This document shows, in pieces, positions 45,036-53,202 of a DNA stretch of 64,000 bases. Made by a program: the position numbers and the translations under genes. Within the stretch, counting starts at the first letter, position 1, and the number at the start of each line of letters is the position of its first letter. The notes beneath the pieces were generated by a model. It did no database searches, was not told where the DNA came from, and saw nothing but the letters and a program-made list of their open reading frames with translations. The DNA is from JBBDMC01 sp963826055 (lineage in GTDB: Bacteria; Pseudomonadota; Alphaproteobacteria; Rhizobiales; Kaistiaceae), in the NCBI GenBank assembly GCA_963826055.1, contig CAWGVO010000009.1:248001-312000 (forward strand), in the 5' to 3' direction.

Positions 45036-46541
45036 ATGCGCGCCGACAAGCTACTTCCCTTGGCAACCGTCGCTCTACTGCTTGGCGTATGCAGCGCCAG
45101 TGCACAAAGCGATCCCGGCGCCGTGGTGCGAGTTGCCGAGACGGTCCCGCCAAGCAATCTTGATCCCCAGCAGAGCACGCTCGGCGCGGATTGGCAGGCA
45201 TGGCAGCTTGCCTATCAGTGCCTTCTGACGACGGAAACAAGCGGGGCCATCAGCCCCGAGCTTGCCGAAAGCTACACCGTCAGTTCGGACAACCTCACTT
45301 ACGACTTCAAGCTTCGTTCGAACGTATTCTTTCACAACGGGGACGCGATGACGTCGGCCGACGTTGTCTACACGTTCGATCGGCTGAAAGAGAAGGGCGT
45401 TCCGCTCCTCAAGGGCCGGTTTTATCCCACCCTGCAGAGCGTGGCTGCCGTAGACGATCACACCGTTCGCTTCACGCTCGGCGAGCCCGATCCGAGCTTC
45501 ATCCGCAACATCGCCAGCCCCGGCGTTGCGGGTTGTGCGATCATTGACAAGAACGTGCCCGAAGCCAGTCTGGCTCAGGCGATGGTCGGCACCGGTCCGT
45601 ACAAGCAGACGAACTATATTCCCAACCAGGAACTGGATCTGACGGCCTTCGACCGCTACTGGGGGGACAAACCAAGCAACGGCGGCTTGCGCGTCCTGTA
45701 CATTCCGGACGATTTCACTCAACTGGCAAATCTGCGTTCCGGGCAAATCGATCTGTTTTTCCCGGCGACGTCGCTGTTGAAGAGCCTTGAGAGCGACAAG
45801 TCAGTGGTTCTCGAGTCGACGGTTACCGACTATCTGGACATGGTTGCGATCAACACCAACCATCCTCCGTTCGACAACGTATTGGTCAGGCACGCGATCT
45901 CGTTGGCAATTGATCGCAACGCGATTGTGAATACGGTCTTTAATGGCGCCGCGGTGCCGACATCCTATCTGCCGCCACGGTTGGACTGGGCGCCGAAGGT
46001 GGCCGACGTTCCTTTTGCGTCGCGTGATCTGGCAAAGGCGAAGGAACTGATGGCTCAGGCCGGCTATCCCAATGGGTTCGATGCCGGGCTGATGTACATC
46101 GCCGGTCGCCAGGATCAGATTGCGTCGTCCGCGGTGTTGCAGAGCCAGCTGGCTGAAATCGGGATCAAGGTTACTCTCGATCCGGAGCAGTTGGCGAGTT
46201 GGATCGAGAAGTTCAACAAGCCCGACTACGACCTCTCGTTCAATTCCTACTACGGTTTCGCCAATCCCTATGAATTCCTGCGGGTGCGCACCGCACGCAC
46301 GGGACCGATTCCCGATTCCCTGGCGGCTTTGATCGCCAAGCTCCCGTCAGTGTCGTCTGACGCGGATTTTCAGTCAGTGGTTTCCTCAATCGCGCTTGAA
46401 GAAGCCAATCTGAGCTATCCCGGCGTCCCCACTGTTGCGCGGAAGGGATACGTCGCTCATTCGCCGGCGCTTGCGAACGTGGTTGCTCCGCCAGATTCGA
46501 CGCGTCAGTTTCTGTCGGCTGTGACGGTCAATCGGCAATAG
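45036..46541 (+). CDS. Peptide ABC transporter substrate-binding protein (DppA-like)
   Basis: A 501-residue exported binding protein of the SBP_bac_5 family. The signal peptide MRADKLLPLATVALLLGV ends near SASAQS. Family motif GTGPYKQTNYIPNQELDLTAFDRYWG is clear. GGAGGG at 45025-45030 precedes the ATG at 45036; the frame is open from 45009 but without a ribosome site. The protein would deliver di- or oligopeptides or similar compounds to the permeases encoded at 48509-50338. Gene order binding protein, two ATPases, two permeases is less common than DppABCDF. Confidence 0.9.
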   Translation: MRADKLLPLATVALLLGVCSASAQSDPGAVVRVAETVPPSNLDPQQSTLGADWQAWQLAYQCLLTTETSGAISPELAESYTVSSDNLTYDFKLRSNVFFHNGDAMTSADVVYTFDRLKEKGVPLLKGRFYPTLQSVAAVDDHTVRFTLGEPDPSFIRNIASPGVAGCAIIDKNVPEASLAQAMVGTGPYKQTNYIPNQELDLTAFDRYWGDKPSNGGLRVLYIPDDFTQLANLRSGQIDLFFPATSLLKSLESDKSVVLESTVTDYLDMVAINTNHPPFDNVLVRHAISLAIDRNAIVNTVFNGAAVPTSYLPPRLDWAPKVADVPFASRDLAKAKELMAQAGYPNGFDAGLMYIAGRQDQIASSAVLQSQLAEIGIKVTLDPEQLASWIEKFNKPDYDLSFNSYYGFANPYEFLRVRTARTGPIPDSLAALIAKLPSVSSDADFQSVVSSIALEEANLSYPGVPTVARKGYVAHSPALANVVAPPDSTRQFLSAVTVNRQ

Positions 46542-46556
46542 GCAGGGTGGGGCCGG

Positions 46557-47540
46557 TTGTTGGATTGGTCGGGCGGCTACGGTGCCGGCGAATCGGAGAT
46601 ATTGAAGGTAGGCGACCTGTCGGTATCGTACGCTGGCGGCAGCGTCCCAGCGGTGGACGGTGTGGACCTGTCGGTCAAGGAGGGCAAGGTTTGCGCCTTG
46701 GTTGGCGAGTCCGGGTCAGGCAAGACCAGCATCGCGTCTGCCATTCTGGGAACGCTGCCTCCCACCGCACGAACCTCGGGATCGGTCGCGTTTGACGGCC
46801 AGAACCTGCTGGGGCTGCCGGACCGGAAGCGACGAGAAATCCGGGGCCGCCTGGTTGCGTTCATCCCACAGAACCCCATGAGTTCGTTGAACCCGGTTCT
46901 GACTATTGGATATCAGATTGTAGAAACCATCCGGGTTCACGGAGGAGCAAGCAAAGCCGAGGCGACTGCCAGAGCAATTGCCGCCCTGCGTCAGGTTGGC
47001 GTGCCGGATCCGGAAAGAGCGCTTCGGCGCTACCCGCATGAGTTTTCCGGCGGCACCGCTCAACGAATCCTGATTGCGATCGCGTTGGTCAACGGGCCGC
47101 GCTTGGTTATCGCCGACGAGCCGACCAGTGCGCTCGACGCGACCGTCCAGCGTCAGATCGTCGACCTCCTGGCCCACCTGGTCAAGACCACGCGGATGAC
47201 AATGCTTCTCATCAGCCACGACCTCGGATCGGTTGCGAGCCTCTCCGACAGGGTCGCGGTGATTTATGCCGGCCACATCGTGGAAGAAGGAACAGTAGAG
47301 GCAGTCATCAACTATCCTAAGCATCCGTACACGTCCGCACTGATCGCGGCGGCGCGCGGCAAAGTCGGGCGTGTAAAACGCTCCGAGGCGGATGCCGTGA
47401 CACTTTCTACCTGTCGGTTTCTCCCGCGCTGCCCGAGCGCGACCGACGCTTGCCACGGGCGCGCTCCTGAACTCGTTGAGATGACTGCCGGCCACCGGGC
47501 CCGTTGTTACAACCCTCTTGAAGCAGGTGTCGAAGCCTGA
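46557..47540 (+). CDS. Peptide ABC transporter ATP-binding protein (DppD-like)
   Basis: A 327-residue ATPase. Walker A GESGSGKT, Q-loop FIPQNP, signature FSGGTAQRILIA (usual LSGGMxQR), Walker B LVIADEPTSALD and switch LISHDLG. The C-terminal Cys-containing tail CRFLPRCPSATDAC is typical of the oligopeptide ATPases, which add it after the nucleotide-binding domain. The start appears to be a TTG at 46557 or 46560; no strong alternative is seen. It follows the binding-protein gene by 15 bases. Confidence 0.88.
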   Translation: MLDWSGGYGAGESEILKVGDLSVSYAGGSVPAVDGVDLSVKEGKVCALVGESGSGKTSIASAILGTLPPTARTSGSVAFDGQNLLGLPDRKRREIRGRLVAFIPQNPMSSLNPVLTIGYQIVETIRVHGGASKAEATARAIAALRQVGVPDPERALRRYPHEFSGGTAQRILIAIALVNGPRLVIADEPTSALDATVQRQIVDLLAHLVKTTRMTMLLISHDLGSVASLSDRVAVIYAGHIVEEGTVEAVINYPKHPYTSALIAAARGKVGRVKRSEADAVTLSTCRFLPRCPSATDACHGRAPELVEMTAGHRARCYNPLEAGVEA

Positions 47541-47549
47541 GGGGCATGA

Positions 47550-48509
47550 ATGGCAGAAGGCGCTATCACACTTTCCAACTTGACGAAGCGCTACGTCGTT
47601 CACAACGGTTGGCGGGCTTCTCAGCTGGTCGTGCATGCGGTGGAGTCGGTGAGCCTTACGGTTGAGCCGGGTTCGACCTTGGGCATCGTGGGCGAGTCGG
47701 GGTGCGGCAAGAGCACCTTGGGGCGCATGGTCGCCGGCCTGATTGTGCCGACCGCCGGCTGGCTTGAGATCGGTGAGCAGCGCATATCGGGTGCGAACGA
47801 CGTGGCGCGCAATCTGCGCGGCCGTGTCCAGATGGTTTTCCAGGATCCCGCAGGTGCCCTCGATCCACGTATGACGGTCGTGGAGAGCGTGGCCGAGCCA
47901 CTTGGGCACCTCAAACGCGCTGATGCGCGTCGACTCGCGACAAACATGCTCGATCGAGTGGGTGTATCCCAGGCGATGGCCAACCGGCGGCCGCACGAGC
48001 TTTCGGGAGGACAGCAGCAGCGCGCTTGCATCGCGCGGGCTCTGGTGGGTGGCCACCACGTGGTTGTCCTCGATGAGGTTGTCAGTGCGCTGGATTCGAT
48101 CGTCCGATCACAGATTCTCGATCTCCTGCGTGACCTCCAGCGCGAGAGAGGTTTGACGTATCTGTTCATTTCGCACGATCTCTACGCAGTGCAGGCGGTC
48201 AGCACGCACGTAGCCGTCATGTATCTGGGAGAGCTTGTCGAGTACGCGCCGAAAGAGGCGATGAGCTCCCTGCAGCACCCCTATTCGGTCGCGCTATTGT
48301 CGTCGCGCCTGGAATTGAGTGGCGATGGTCGGCGGGACAGGGTGGTCCTTTCCGGCGATGTCCCGAGCCCGCTTGATCGACCCAGCGGCTGCGTATTTCG
48401 GACACGCTGCCCGATTGCGCGTGACATTTGCACCAAACAGAAACCCTCCCTGCGCGAGGTGCGCGCGGGGCAAAGCGCAGCCTGTCACTTCCCGGGAGGA
48501 TTGAACTGA
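47550..48509 (+). CDS. Peptide ABC transporter ATP-binding protein (DppF-like)
   Basis: A 319-residue ATPase. Walker A GESGCGKS, signature LSGGQQQRACIARAL, switch FISHDLYAVQAV and the C-terminal Cys tail CVFRTRCPIARDIC. Walker B reads VVVLDEVVSALD, with Val in place of the usual Pro of DEPxSALD; the catalytic Glu is kept. GAGGGG precedes the ATG at 47550. Forms the ATPase heterodimer with the preceding gene product. The stop codon overlaps the next start (TGATG). Confidence 0.88.
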   Translation: MAEGAITLSNLTKRYVVHNGWRASQLVVHAVESVSLTVEPGSTLGIVGESGCGKSTLGRMVAGLIVPTAGWLEIGEQRISGANDVARNLRGRVQMVFQDPAGALDPRMTVVESVAEPLGHLKRADARRLATNMLDRVGVSQAMANRRPHELSGGQQQRACIARALVGGHHVVVLDEVVSALDSIVRSQILDLLRDLQRERGLTYLFISHDLYAVQAVSTHVAVMYLGELVEYAPKEAMSSLQHPYSVALLSSRLELSGDGRRDRVVLSGDVPSPLDRPSGCVFRTRCPIARDICTKQKPSLREVRAGQSAACHFPGGLN

Positions 48510-49459
48510 TGCTCCGGTCGGTGGCGAAATCTGTCGGCAGCACGCTGGTCGTCCTGTTGTTTTGTTCGGCCGCTGTTTTCTTTTCCGGAAACCTTCTTGC
48601 GCCGGGTTCGGCGGTAACCACGCTGATCGGAGCGGAGGGAGCGACCCAGCAACAAAGGCAGGAGCTGGAGCATCGGCTCGGACTCGACAAGCCGTTGATC
48701 GCCCAATACGTCGACTGGGTCGTTGCCGCGGCGCACGGCGACTTCGGCATGTCGCCCATTTCCAACCGTCGCGCCACGGCCGTGATATTGCAGGAGGCGC
48801 CGCCCTCGTTGGAACTCACTGCGCTGATTTTGCTCCTGTCGATCCTGATAGGCGTGCCGGCCGGCGTGGCAGCCGCCGTCTGGGCCGGCACGCCGGTCGA
48901 CTACCTGATACGTTTCGTCGCTCTGGCCAGCCTTGCGATCCCGATCTTTGTGCTCGGAACCGTGTTTATCCTGCTGTCATCGCTATACGCGCCGGGGCTC
49001 GTCTCGGCGACCTTCGTCCCGTTCTTTAAGGGGCCCGCCGCCAACCTCACCGGCCTGATCGTGCCGACGATCACCGGCGCAAGCGCGACCGCGGCCTTGC
49101 TGATGCAAATGACGCGCGCGACGATGCTCGAGATCCTTTCGCAGCCATACGTAACCATTGCATATGCCCGCGGTATTCCCCGTTGGCGCATATATTTCTT
49201 CCATGCACTGAAAAACGCGTTGCCGCCGATCGTGACCTTTCTGGGGTTCCTGTTGGGCATCCTGCTTGGCAGCCTGTTCGTGGTCGAGACGGTTTTCAGC
49301 TTGCCGGGATTGGCTCGTGGGCTCATCGGCTCGATCACGACCCGCGACTACGTGGTCCTGATGGCCGAAGTGATGGTGATCGCGACGTTCTTCATTGCCG
49401 GCAATCTGGCGGCCGACGTGATGGTGGCCTACCTCGATCCCAGGAGGAGGAGCGCATGA
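48509..49459 (+). CDS. Peptide ABC transporter permease (DppB-like)
   Basis: A 316-residue inner-membrane protein with about six membrane segments. The N-terminal loop has the family form LGLDKPLIAQYVDWVVAAAHGDFGMSP, and the coupling motif is YVTIAYARGIPRWRIYFFHALKNALPP. The start ATG at 48509 shares a base with the stop of the DppF-like gene and has GGGAGG upstream at 48494. It overlaps the next permease by ATGA. Confidence 0.9.
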   Translation: MLRSVAKSVGSTLVVLLFCSAAVFFSGNLLAPGSAVTTLIGAEGATQQQRQELEHRLGLDKPLIAQYVDWVVAAAHGDFGMSPISNRRATAVILQEAPPSLELTALILLLSILIGVPAGVAAAVWAGTPVDYLIRFVALASLAIPIFVLGTVFILLSSLYAPGLVSATFVPFFKGPAANLTGLIVPTITGASATAALLMQMTRATMLEILSQPYVTIAYARGIPRWRIYFFHALKNALPPIVTFLGFLLGILLGSLFVVETVFSLPGLARGLIGSITTRDYVVLMAEVMVIATFFIAGNLAADVMVAYLDPRRRSA

Positions 49460-50338
49460 CAACGACGGCAGACCCTTCGCCAGCGCGGACCGCCGGGTTG
49501 CGTGTGGCTGGTTTCGCCCGCAGGCGGATCCAATCTCAGGACATTGCCATAATTCTGCTGCTTGCTTTTCTTGTCGGCTGCGCCGTTCTTCCGCCATTCA
49601 TTTGGCCGCACAATCCCAACCAGGTCGGGGCCACGATCCCGTTGAGCGGCCCGGCGCCGGGATTTCCGTTCGGATCTGATCAATTGGGTCGGGACGTGCT
49701 GAGCCGCATGCTTGCGGCGGCACAGATAGCCGTCCTGGCCGCCATCGAGTCGGTCATCGTCGCGCTCCTTGTTGGCGGGACCCTCGGCATCGTCGCAGCC
49801 TACGCCGGTGGAGTGGTCGAGTATGTCGTTATGCGGCTGGCCGACTTCATGTTCTCGTTTCCGGGCTTTCTCATTGCGATCATCATGATCGCAGCTCTGG
49901 GCCCCGGGCTTGAGCAGGCAGCGCTGGCGATAGGAATCGTCTACACGCCACGGTTCATTCGAGTGGCTCGCGTCGAGGCAAACCGGGTGATGAAATCAAG
50001 CTTCGTCGAAGCAGCTCGTCTCGCGCGACGATCCGGCATCTACATCATGCTTCGCCACGTGCTGCCCAATATCAGCAACGCCCTCGTGGTGTTGACGGCG
50101 CTCAGCATGGCGACCGCCCAACTGATGTACGCTTCGTTGGCATTCTTGGGATTCGGCGCCAGGCCTCCACAGGCCGACTACGGCGAGATTCTCGACAGCC
50201 CGAGCCTACATGCTGCAGGTCCCGACGCTCGTCCTTGCGCCTGCCATCGCGCTCGCGATTCTGGTGCTGAGCTTCAACATTCTGGGCGACCTCCTGAGAG
50301 ATCGCCTCGACCCGCGTGGGGGCAGACACAACCTTTAA
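49456..50338 (+). pseudogene. Peptide ABC transporter permease (DppC-like), C-terminal frameshift near 50193
   Basis: Reconstructed length about 294 residues. The N-terminal region and the coupling segment FVEAARLARRSGIYIMLRHVLPNI are in one frame with the ATG at 49456, which has GGAGGAGG upstream. After GEILDS the frame changes: the proper continuation RAYMLQVPTLVLAPAIAL, FNILGDLLRDRLDPR lies in the next frame and stops at TAA 50336-50338, whereas the open frame runs on to 50418 with unrelated sequence. The break is at the AGCCCGAGCC stretch. It might be a single-base sequencing error. Confidence 0.82.
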
Positions 50339-50371
50339 CGGCCATCAGTCAAACCGGCAGAGACCCCGAAA

Positions 50372-51631
50372 ATGACCTTCGACACACTCATCAAGAACGG
50401 CACCGTCATCGACCCTGACTCAGAACGCCACGAACAGGCGGACGTTGGCTTCATTCGCGGCCGGATAGCGGCCGTGGACCGCTCGATCCCCATCGAACGG
50501 GCGGGTGAGGTCTACGATGCAAGCGGCTGCTTCGTCACACCCGGACTGGTCGACCTGCACTCGCACGTGTTTCAGAAAATAACCAGCAGCGGCGTCGACG
50601 CCGACGCGATCGCAGCCCGTACGGGCGTTACCACATGGGTCGACGCGGGTTCGGCCGGTGCATATACGATCGACGGCTTCCGCGATTTCATCGTGCGTCC
50701 GGCAAATGTCCGGATCTACGCTTTCATGAACATCTCATGCATCGGCCTGATCGCCTACGACTTCGAGCTTACCCATCCGGCATACTCCAATCCTCATCTC
50801 TTCGAGCTGATGTTGGCCGGAAACCGCGACTTCGTTGTCGGCGGCAAGGTGCGGCTCGGCGCCTCGACTGTCGGCGAAAACGGCTTCGAGCCGCTCCGGA
50901 TAGCGCAGCAGGCGTTGGAAAGAAGCGGCCTGCCGTTGATGCTCCATATCGCCCGCCGCCCGCCGGACCCGGAGGATTTTGCCGACCTCCTGCGTGAAGG
51001 CGATGTGGTGACGCACTGTTACACCGGCCACACCATGCGGCTGGTCGACGACGACGGGAACCTCAAGGACTTCGCGCGAGCGTGGCTCGATCGCGGCGTC
51101 CTTCTCGACGTCGGCCATGGCCAGGGGAGCTTCACGTACAAGACCGTTGAGGCGATGCTCGCGGCGGGGATCAAGCCCAACACCATTTCCTCGGACATCC
51201 ATCTCGCCTGTACGCCGGGCCCGATGTTCGACCTGCCGACCTGCCTCTCCAAGTTCATGATGCTCGGTATGACCCTGGACGAGGTCATTGCGCGCGCCAC
51301 GGTTGCTCCGGCCCGCTTCCTCGGCATGGAGCGGGAGATCGGCACGCTTCGGGTGGGTGCCCATGCGGACGTTGCCGTGTTCGATCTCGATTCCGGGCCG
51401 GTCGAGCTCTACGACACCGAGTGGAAGCACCGATCTTCGAAGGAGGCGTTGCGAAACCGCGCGACCTTCGTAGGTGGCCGCATGTTGCCTCGCCGGCCGG
51501 AAGACCCGGCGCCCGCGTTTACGAGGTGGACGCGCGGGGGCGTATATGACTGGATCGACGAGCAGCAGAAAGAGGTCGCGCGGCTTGGACATGTCCCCAA
51601 AGCCGGCCCTCAGCTTGAGCCGATGCGGTGA
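50372..51631 (+). CDS. Amidohydrolase/deacetylase (dihydroorotase-like metallohydrolase)
   Basis: A 419-residue TIM-barrel metal hydrolase. Metal-binding motifs: HSH in GLVDLHSHVF, the carboxylated Lys probably in GGKVRLGAS, His in LMLHIARR, HCYTGH and the Asp in SSDIH. The N-terminal DTLIKNGTVIDPDSE and the C-terminal RVGAHADVAVFDL strands make the composite beta-sandwich. Its closest known relatives are the so-called amidohydrolase/deacetylase (EF_0837-like) enzymes, which remove acyl groups from amino-acid or amino-sugar derivatives. In this operon it probably works on imported N-acyl or peptide compounds. Its stop overlaps the SDR start (GTGA). Confidence 0.85.
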   Translation: MTFDTLIKNGTVIDPDSERHEQADVGFIRGRIAAVDRSIPIERAGEVYDASGCFVTPGLVDLHSHVFQKITSSGVDADAIAARTGVTTWVDAGSAGAYTIDGFRDFIVRPANVRIYAFMNISCIGLIAYDFELTHPAYSNPHLFELMLAGNRDFVVGGKVRLGASTVGENGFEPLRIAQQALERSGLPLMLHIARRPPDPEDFADLLREGDVVTHCYTGHTMRLVDDDGNLKDFARAWLDRGVLLDVGHGQGSFTYKTVEAMLAAGIKPNTISSDIHLACTPGPMFDLPTCLSKFMMLGMTLDEVIARATVAPARFLGMEREIGTLRVGAHADVAVFDLDSGPVELYDTEWKHRSSKEALRNRATFVGGRMLPRRPEDPAPAFTRWTRGGVYDWIDEQQKEVARLGHVPKAGPQLEPMR

Positions 51632-52365
51632 CCGGCGCACTGGCCAAGGCCGGCGTCGTTGTGGGAGGTGGCAGCGGCATGGGCCGCGCCACCAGCATGG
51701 CTCTTGCCGCCGCCGGGTGTCGCCTGCTTGTTGCTGACAGGGACGGCTCCGCGGCGGCGGCGGTCGCTGGTGAATCGTCGACCGCCGATCGACCGGCCGG
51801 GTCGATGGTCTGCGACGTGACCAATCTGGAAGAGGTTGAGGCCCTTCGCGACCACGCCGAAAGCACTCTCGGCACGATAGATTTTCTTGTCGTCACCTCG
51901 GGCATCACGCAAGGCGGCGGCATCGTGGAAGCGGACGCCAGTCGGTGGCGGAAACTCCTTGAGACGAACGTGCTCGGAGTTGCGCATTGCCTGCGGGCAT
52001 TCCTTCCCAGCCTAGCGCGGGCGGAAGCCGGTCAGGCGGTGCTGCTAGCATCGCTTTCAGGGCGAAATTCATACGCGGGCCAGCCGCTCTACATTGCGAG
52101 CAAGTGGGGCGAGTTGGGGCTCGTGCACAGCGTCCGGAAAGAGGCGCAGAAGCTCGGCGTGCGGGTGTCGCTGATCGAGCCCGGGCTGGTGGACACGCCA
52201 ATGTCGCGGGCCAATCCCTTCGCCCAGCCACTGTTCAAGGAGGTCGAGCCGCTCACCCCCGACGACGTGGCGCGCGCCATCGTCTACGTGCTCCAGCAAC
52301 CGCCCAACGTGATGATCCTGGAGCTTGCGCTCCAGTCGGTCCGCCAGAGCGATATCAACAGGTAA
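51628..52365 (+). CDS. Short-chain dehydrogenase/reductase
   Basis: A 245-residue NAD(P)-dependent oxidoreductase. The dinucleotide motif is GGGSGMGRA (TGxxxGIG variant) and the catalytic Ser, Tyr and Lys lie in ASLSGRNSYAGQPLYIASKWG. The start is a GTG at 51628 that overlaps the stop of the amidohydrolase gene. It is 4 bases from the next gene. Specific substrate unknown; it probably oxidises a hydroxyl or reduces an oxo group released by the neighbouring hydrolases. Confidence 0.86.
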   Translation: MTGALAKAGVVVGGGSGMGRATSMALAAAGCRLLVADRDGSAAAAVAGESSTADRPAGSMVCDVTNLEEVEALRDHAESTLGTIDFLVVTSGITQGGGIVEADASRWRKLLETNVLGVAHCLRAFLPSLARAEAGQAVLLASLSGRNSYAGQPLYIASKWGELGLVHSVRKEAQKLGVRVSLIEPGLVDTPMSRANPFAQPLFKEVEPLTPDDVARAIVYVLQQPPNVMILELALQSVRQSDINR

Positions 52366-52368
52366 GCC

Positions 52369-53202
52369 GTGCGCCAGCTATACGACACCCACGTCCACGT
52401 CTGGACCCTGGATGAGAAGAAGTATCCATGGAATCCCATACTGGCGATTGCGAAGATCCCGACCTACGCGTTCACCCCTGAACAGCTCTTGACGGACATG
52501 GATGCCAACGGCGTTGAGCGTGCCGTGCTGGTTCAGTCAAGTAGCTATGGGTGGGACAACGCCTATCTGCTTGACGTCTTGAAAAAGTATCCCGACCGCT
52601 TCCGCGGCGTTGTTCTGGCGGATCCAGCCAATCTTGACTTCGCGCGGCATGTGGCCGGCCTGCGTTCATCGCCGGGCGTGGTAGGCATGCGCTTTCATCT
52701 TCTTGAACCGGAGCACGTCGACATCTTCAGCCAGGGCCTCGACCGCATCCGGAAAGGCGCCCTCGATTCGGAATTGGTCGTCGATTTCCAGGTTCGTCCC
52801 GGGAACTTCGCTCCGGTGGTGGAGATGGCAAGGTCCGCACCCAAGCTGCGGATCGTGATAGACCATCTCGGTCTGCCGTGGTCGGGCGGTCCACAATCCC
52901 GGGGTTTGCGTGATCTCCTCGATCTTGCTGAATTCGCCAACGTGTATGTGAAGCTGTCCGGTCTCGACGAGATGCCGCGCGAAACCAATTCGCCTGAATC
53001 GAAAACACAGTTCGCCGAGGCCGTCGTCCGGTCCTTCGGTCCCGGTCGGGTCATGTGGGGCAGCAACTGCCCCCATGCGCTTGCTTCGAGCACTTTTTCC
53101 GACCTCGCCGGAGCCGTCGATTCCTACCTTCCTTCGCTGAGTGAGGACGACCGGAAACTGGTGCGTTGGGAAACGGCGCGACAGTTTTGGGATCTTCAGT
53201 AG
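52369..53202 (+). CDS. Amidohydrolase family 2 (lactonase/decarboxylase-like)
   Basis: A 277-residue TIM-barrel hydrolase. DTHVHVW near residue 6 is the metal motif, HLGLPW in the middle carries a conserved His, and the late MWGSNCPHA has the usual Ser/Asn in place of the Asp of other members. This group contains fuconolactonases, 2-pyrone-4,6-dicarboxylate lactonases and related enzymes. A GTG at 52369 is the start. It shares one base of its stop with the gamma-glutamyltransferase start, so it is firmly in the same operon. A second, different member of the family starts at 63729. Confidence 0.83.
   Translation: MRQLYDTHVHVWTLDEKKYPWNPILAIAKIPTYAFTPEQLLTDMDANGVERAVLVQSSSYGWDNAYLLDVLKKYPDRFRGVVLADPANLDFARHVAGLRSSPGVVGMRFHLLEPEHVDIFSQGLDRIRKGALDSELVVDFQVRPGNFAPVVEMARSAPKLRIVIDHLGLPWSGGPQSRGLRDLLDLAEFANVYVKLSGLDEMPRETNSPESKTQFAEAVVRSFGPGRVMWGSNCPHALASSTFSDLAGAVDSYLPSLSEDDRKLVRWETARQFWDLQ

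Noticed and set aside
46716..48059. A 447-codon minus-strand frame across two ATPase genes
   Set aside because: The plus strand carries both ATPases with all motifs; the minus frame has none and spans their junction.
49183..49455. Upstream extension of the DppC-like frame
   Set aside because: It overlaps the DppB-like gene in another frame; the ATG at 49456 with GGAGGAGG and the ATGA overlap is clearly the start.
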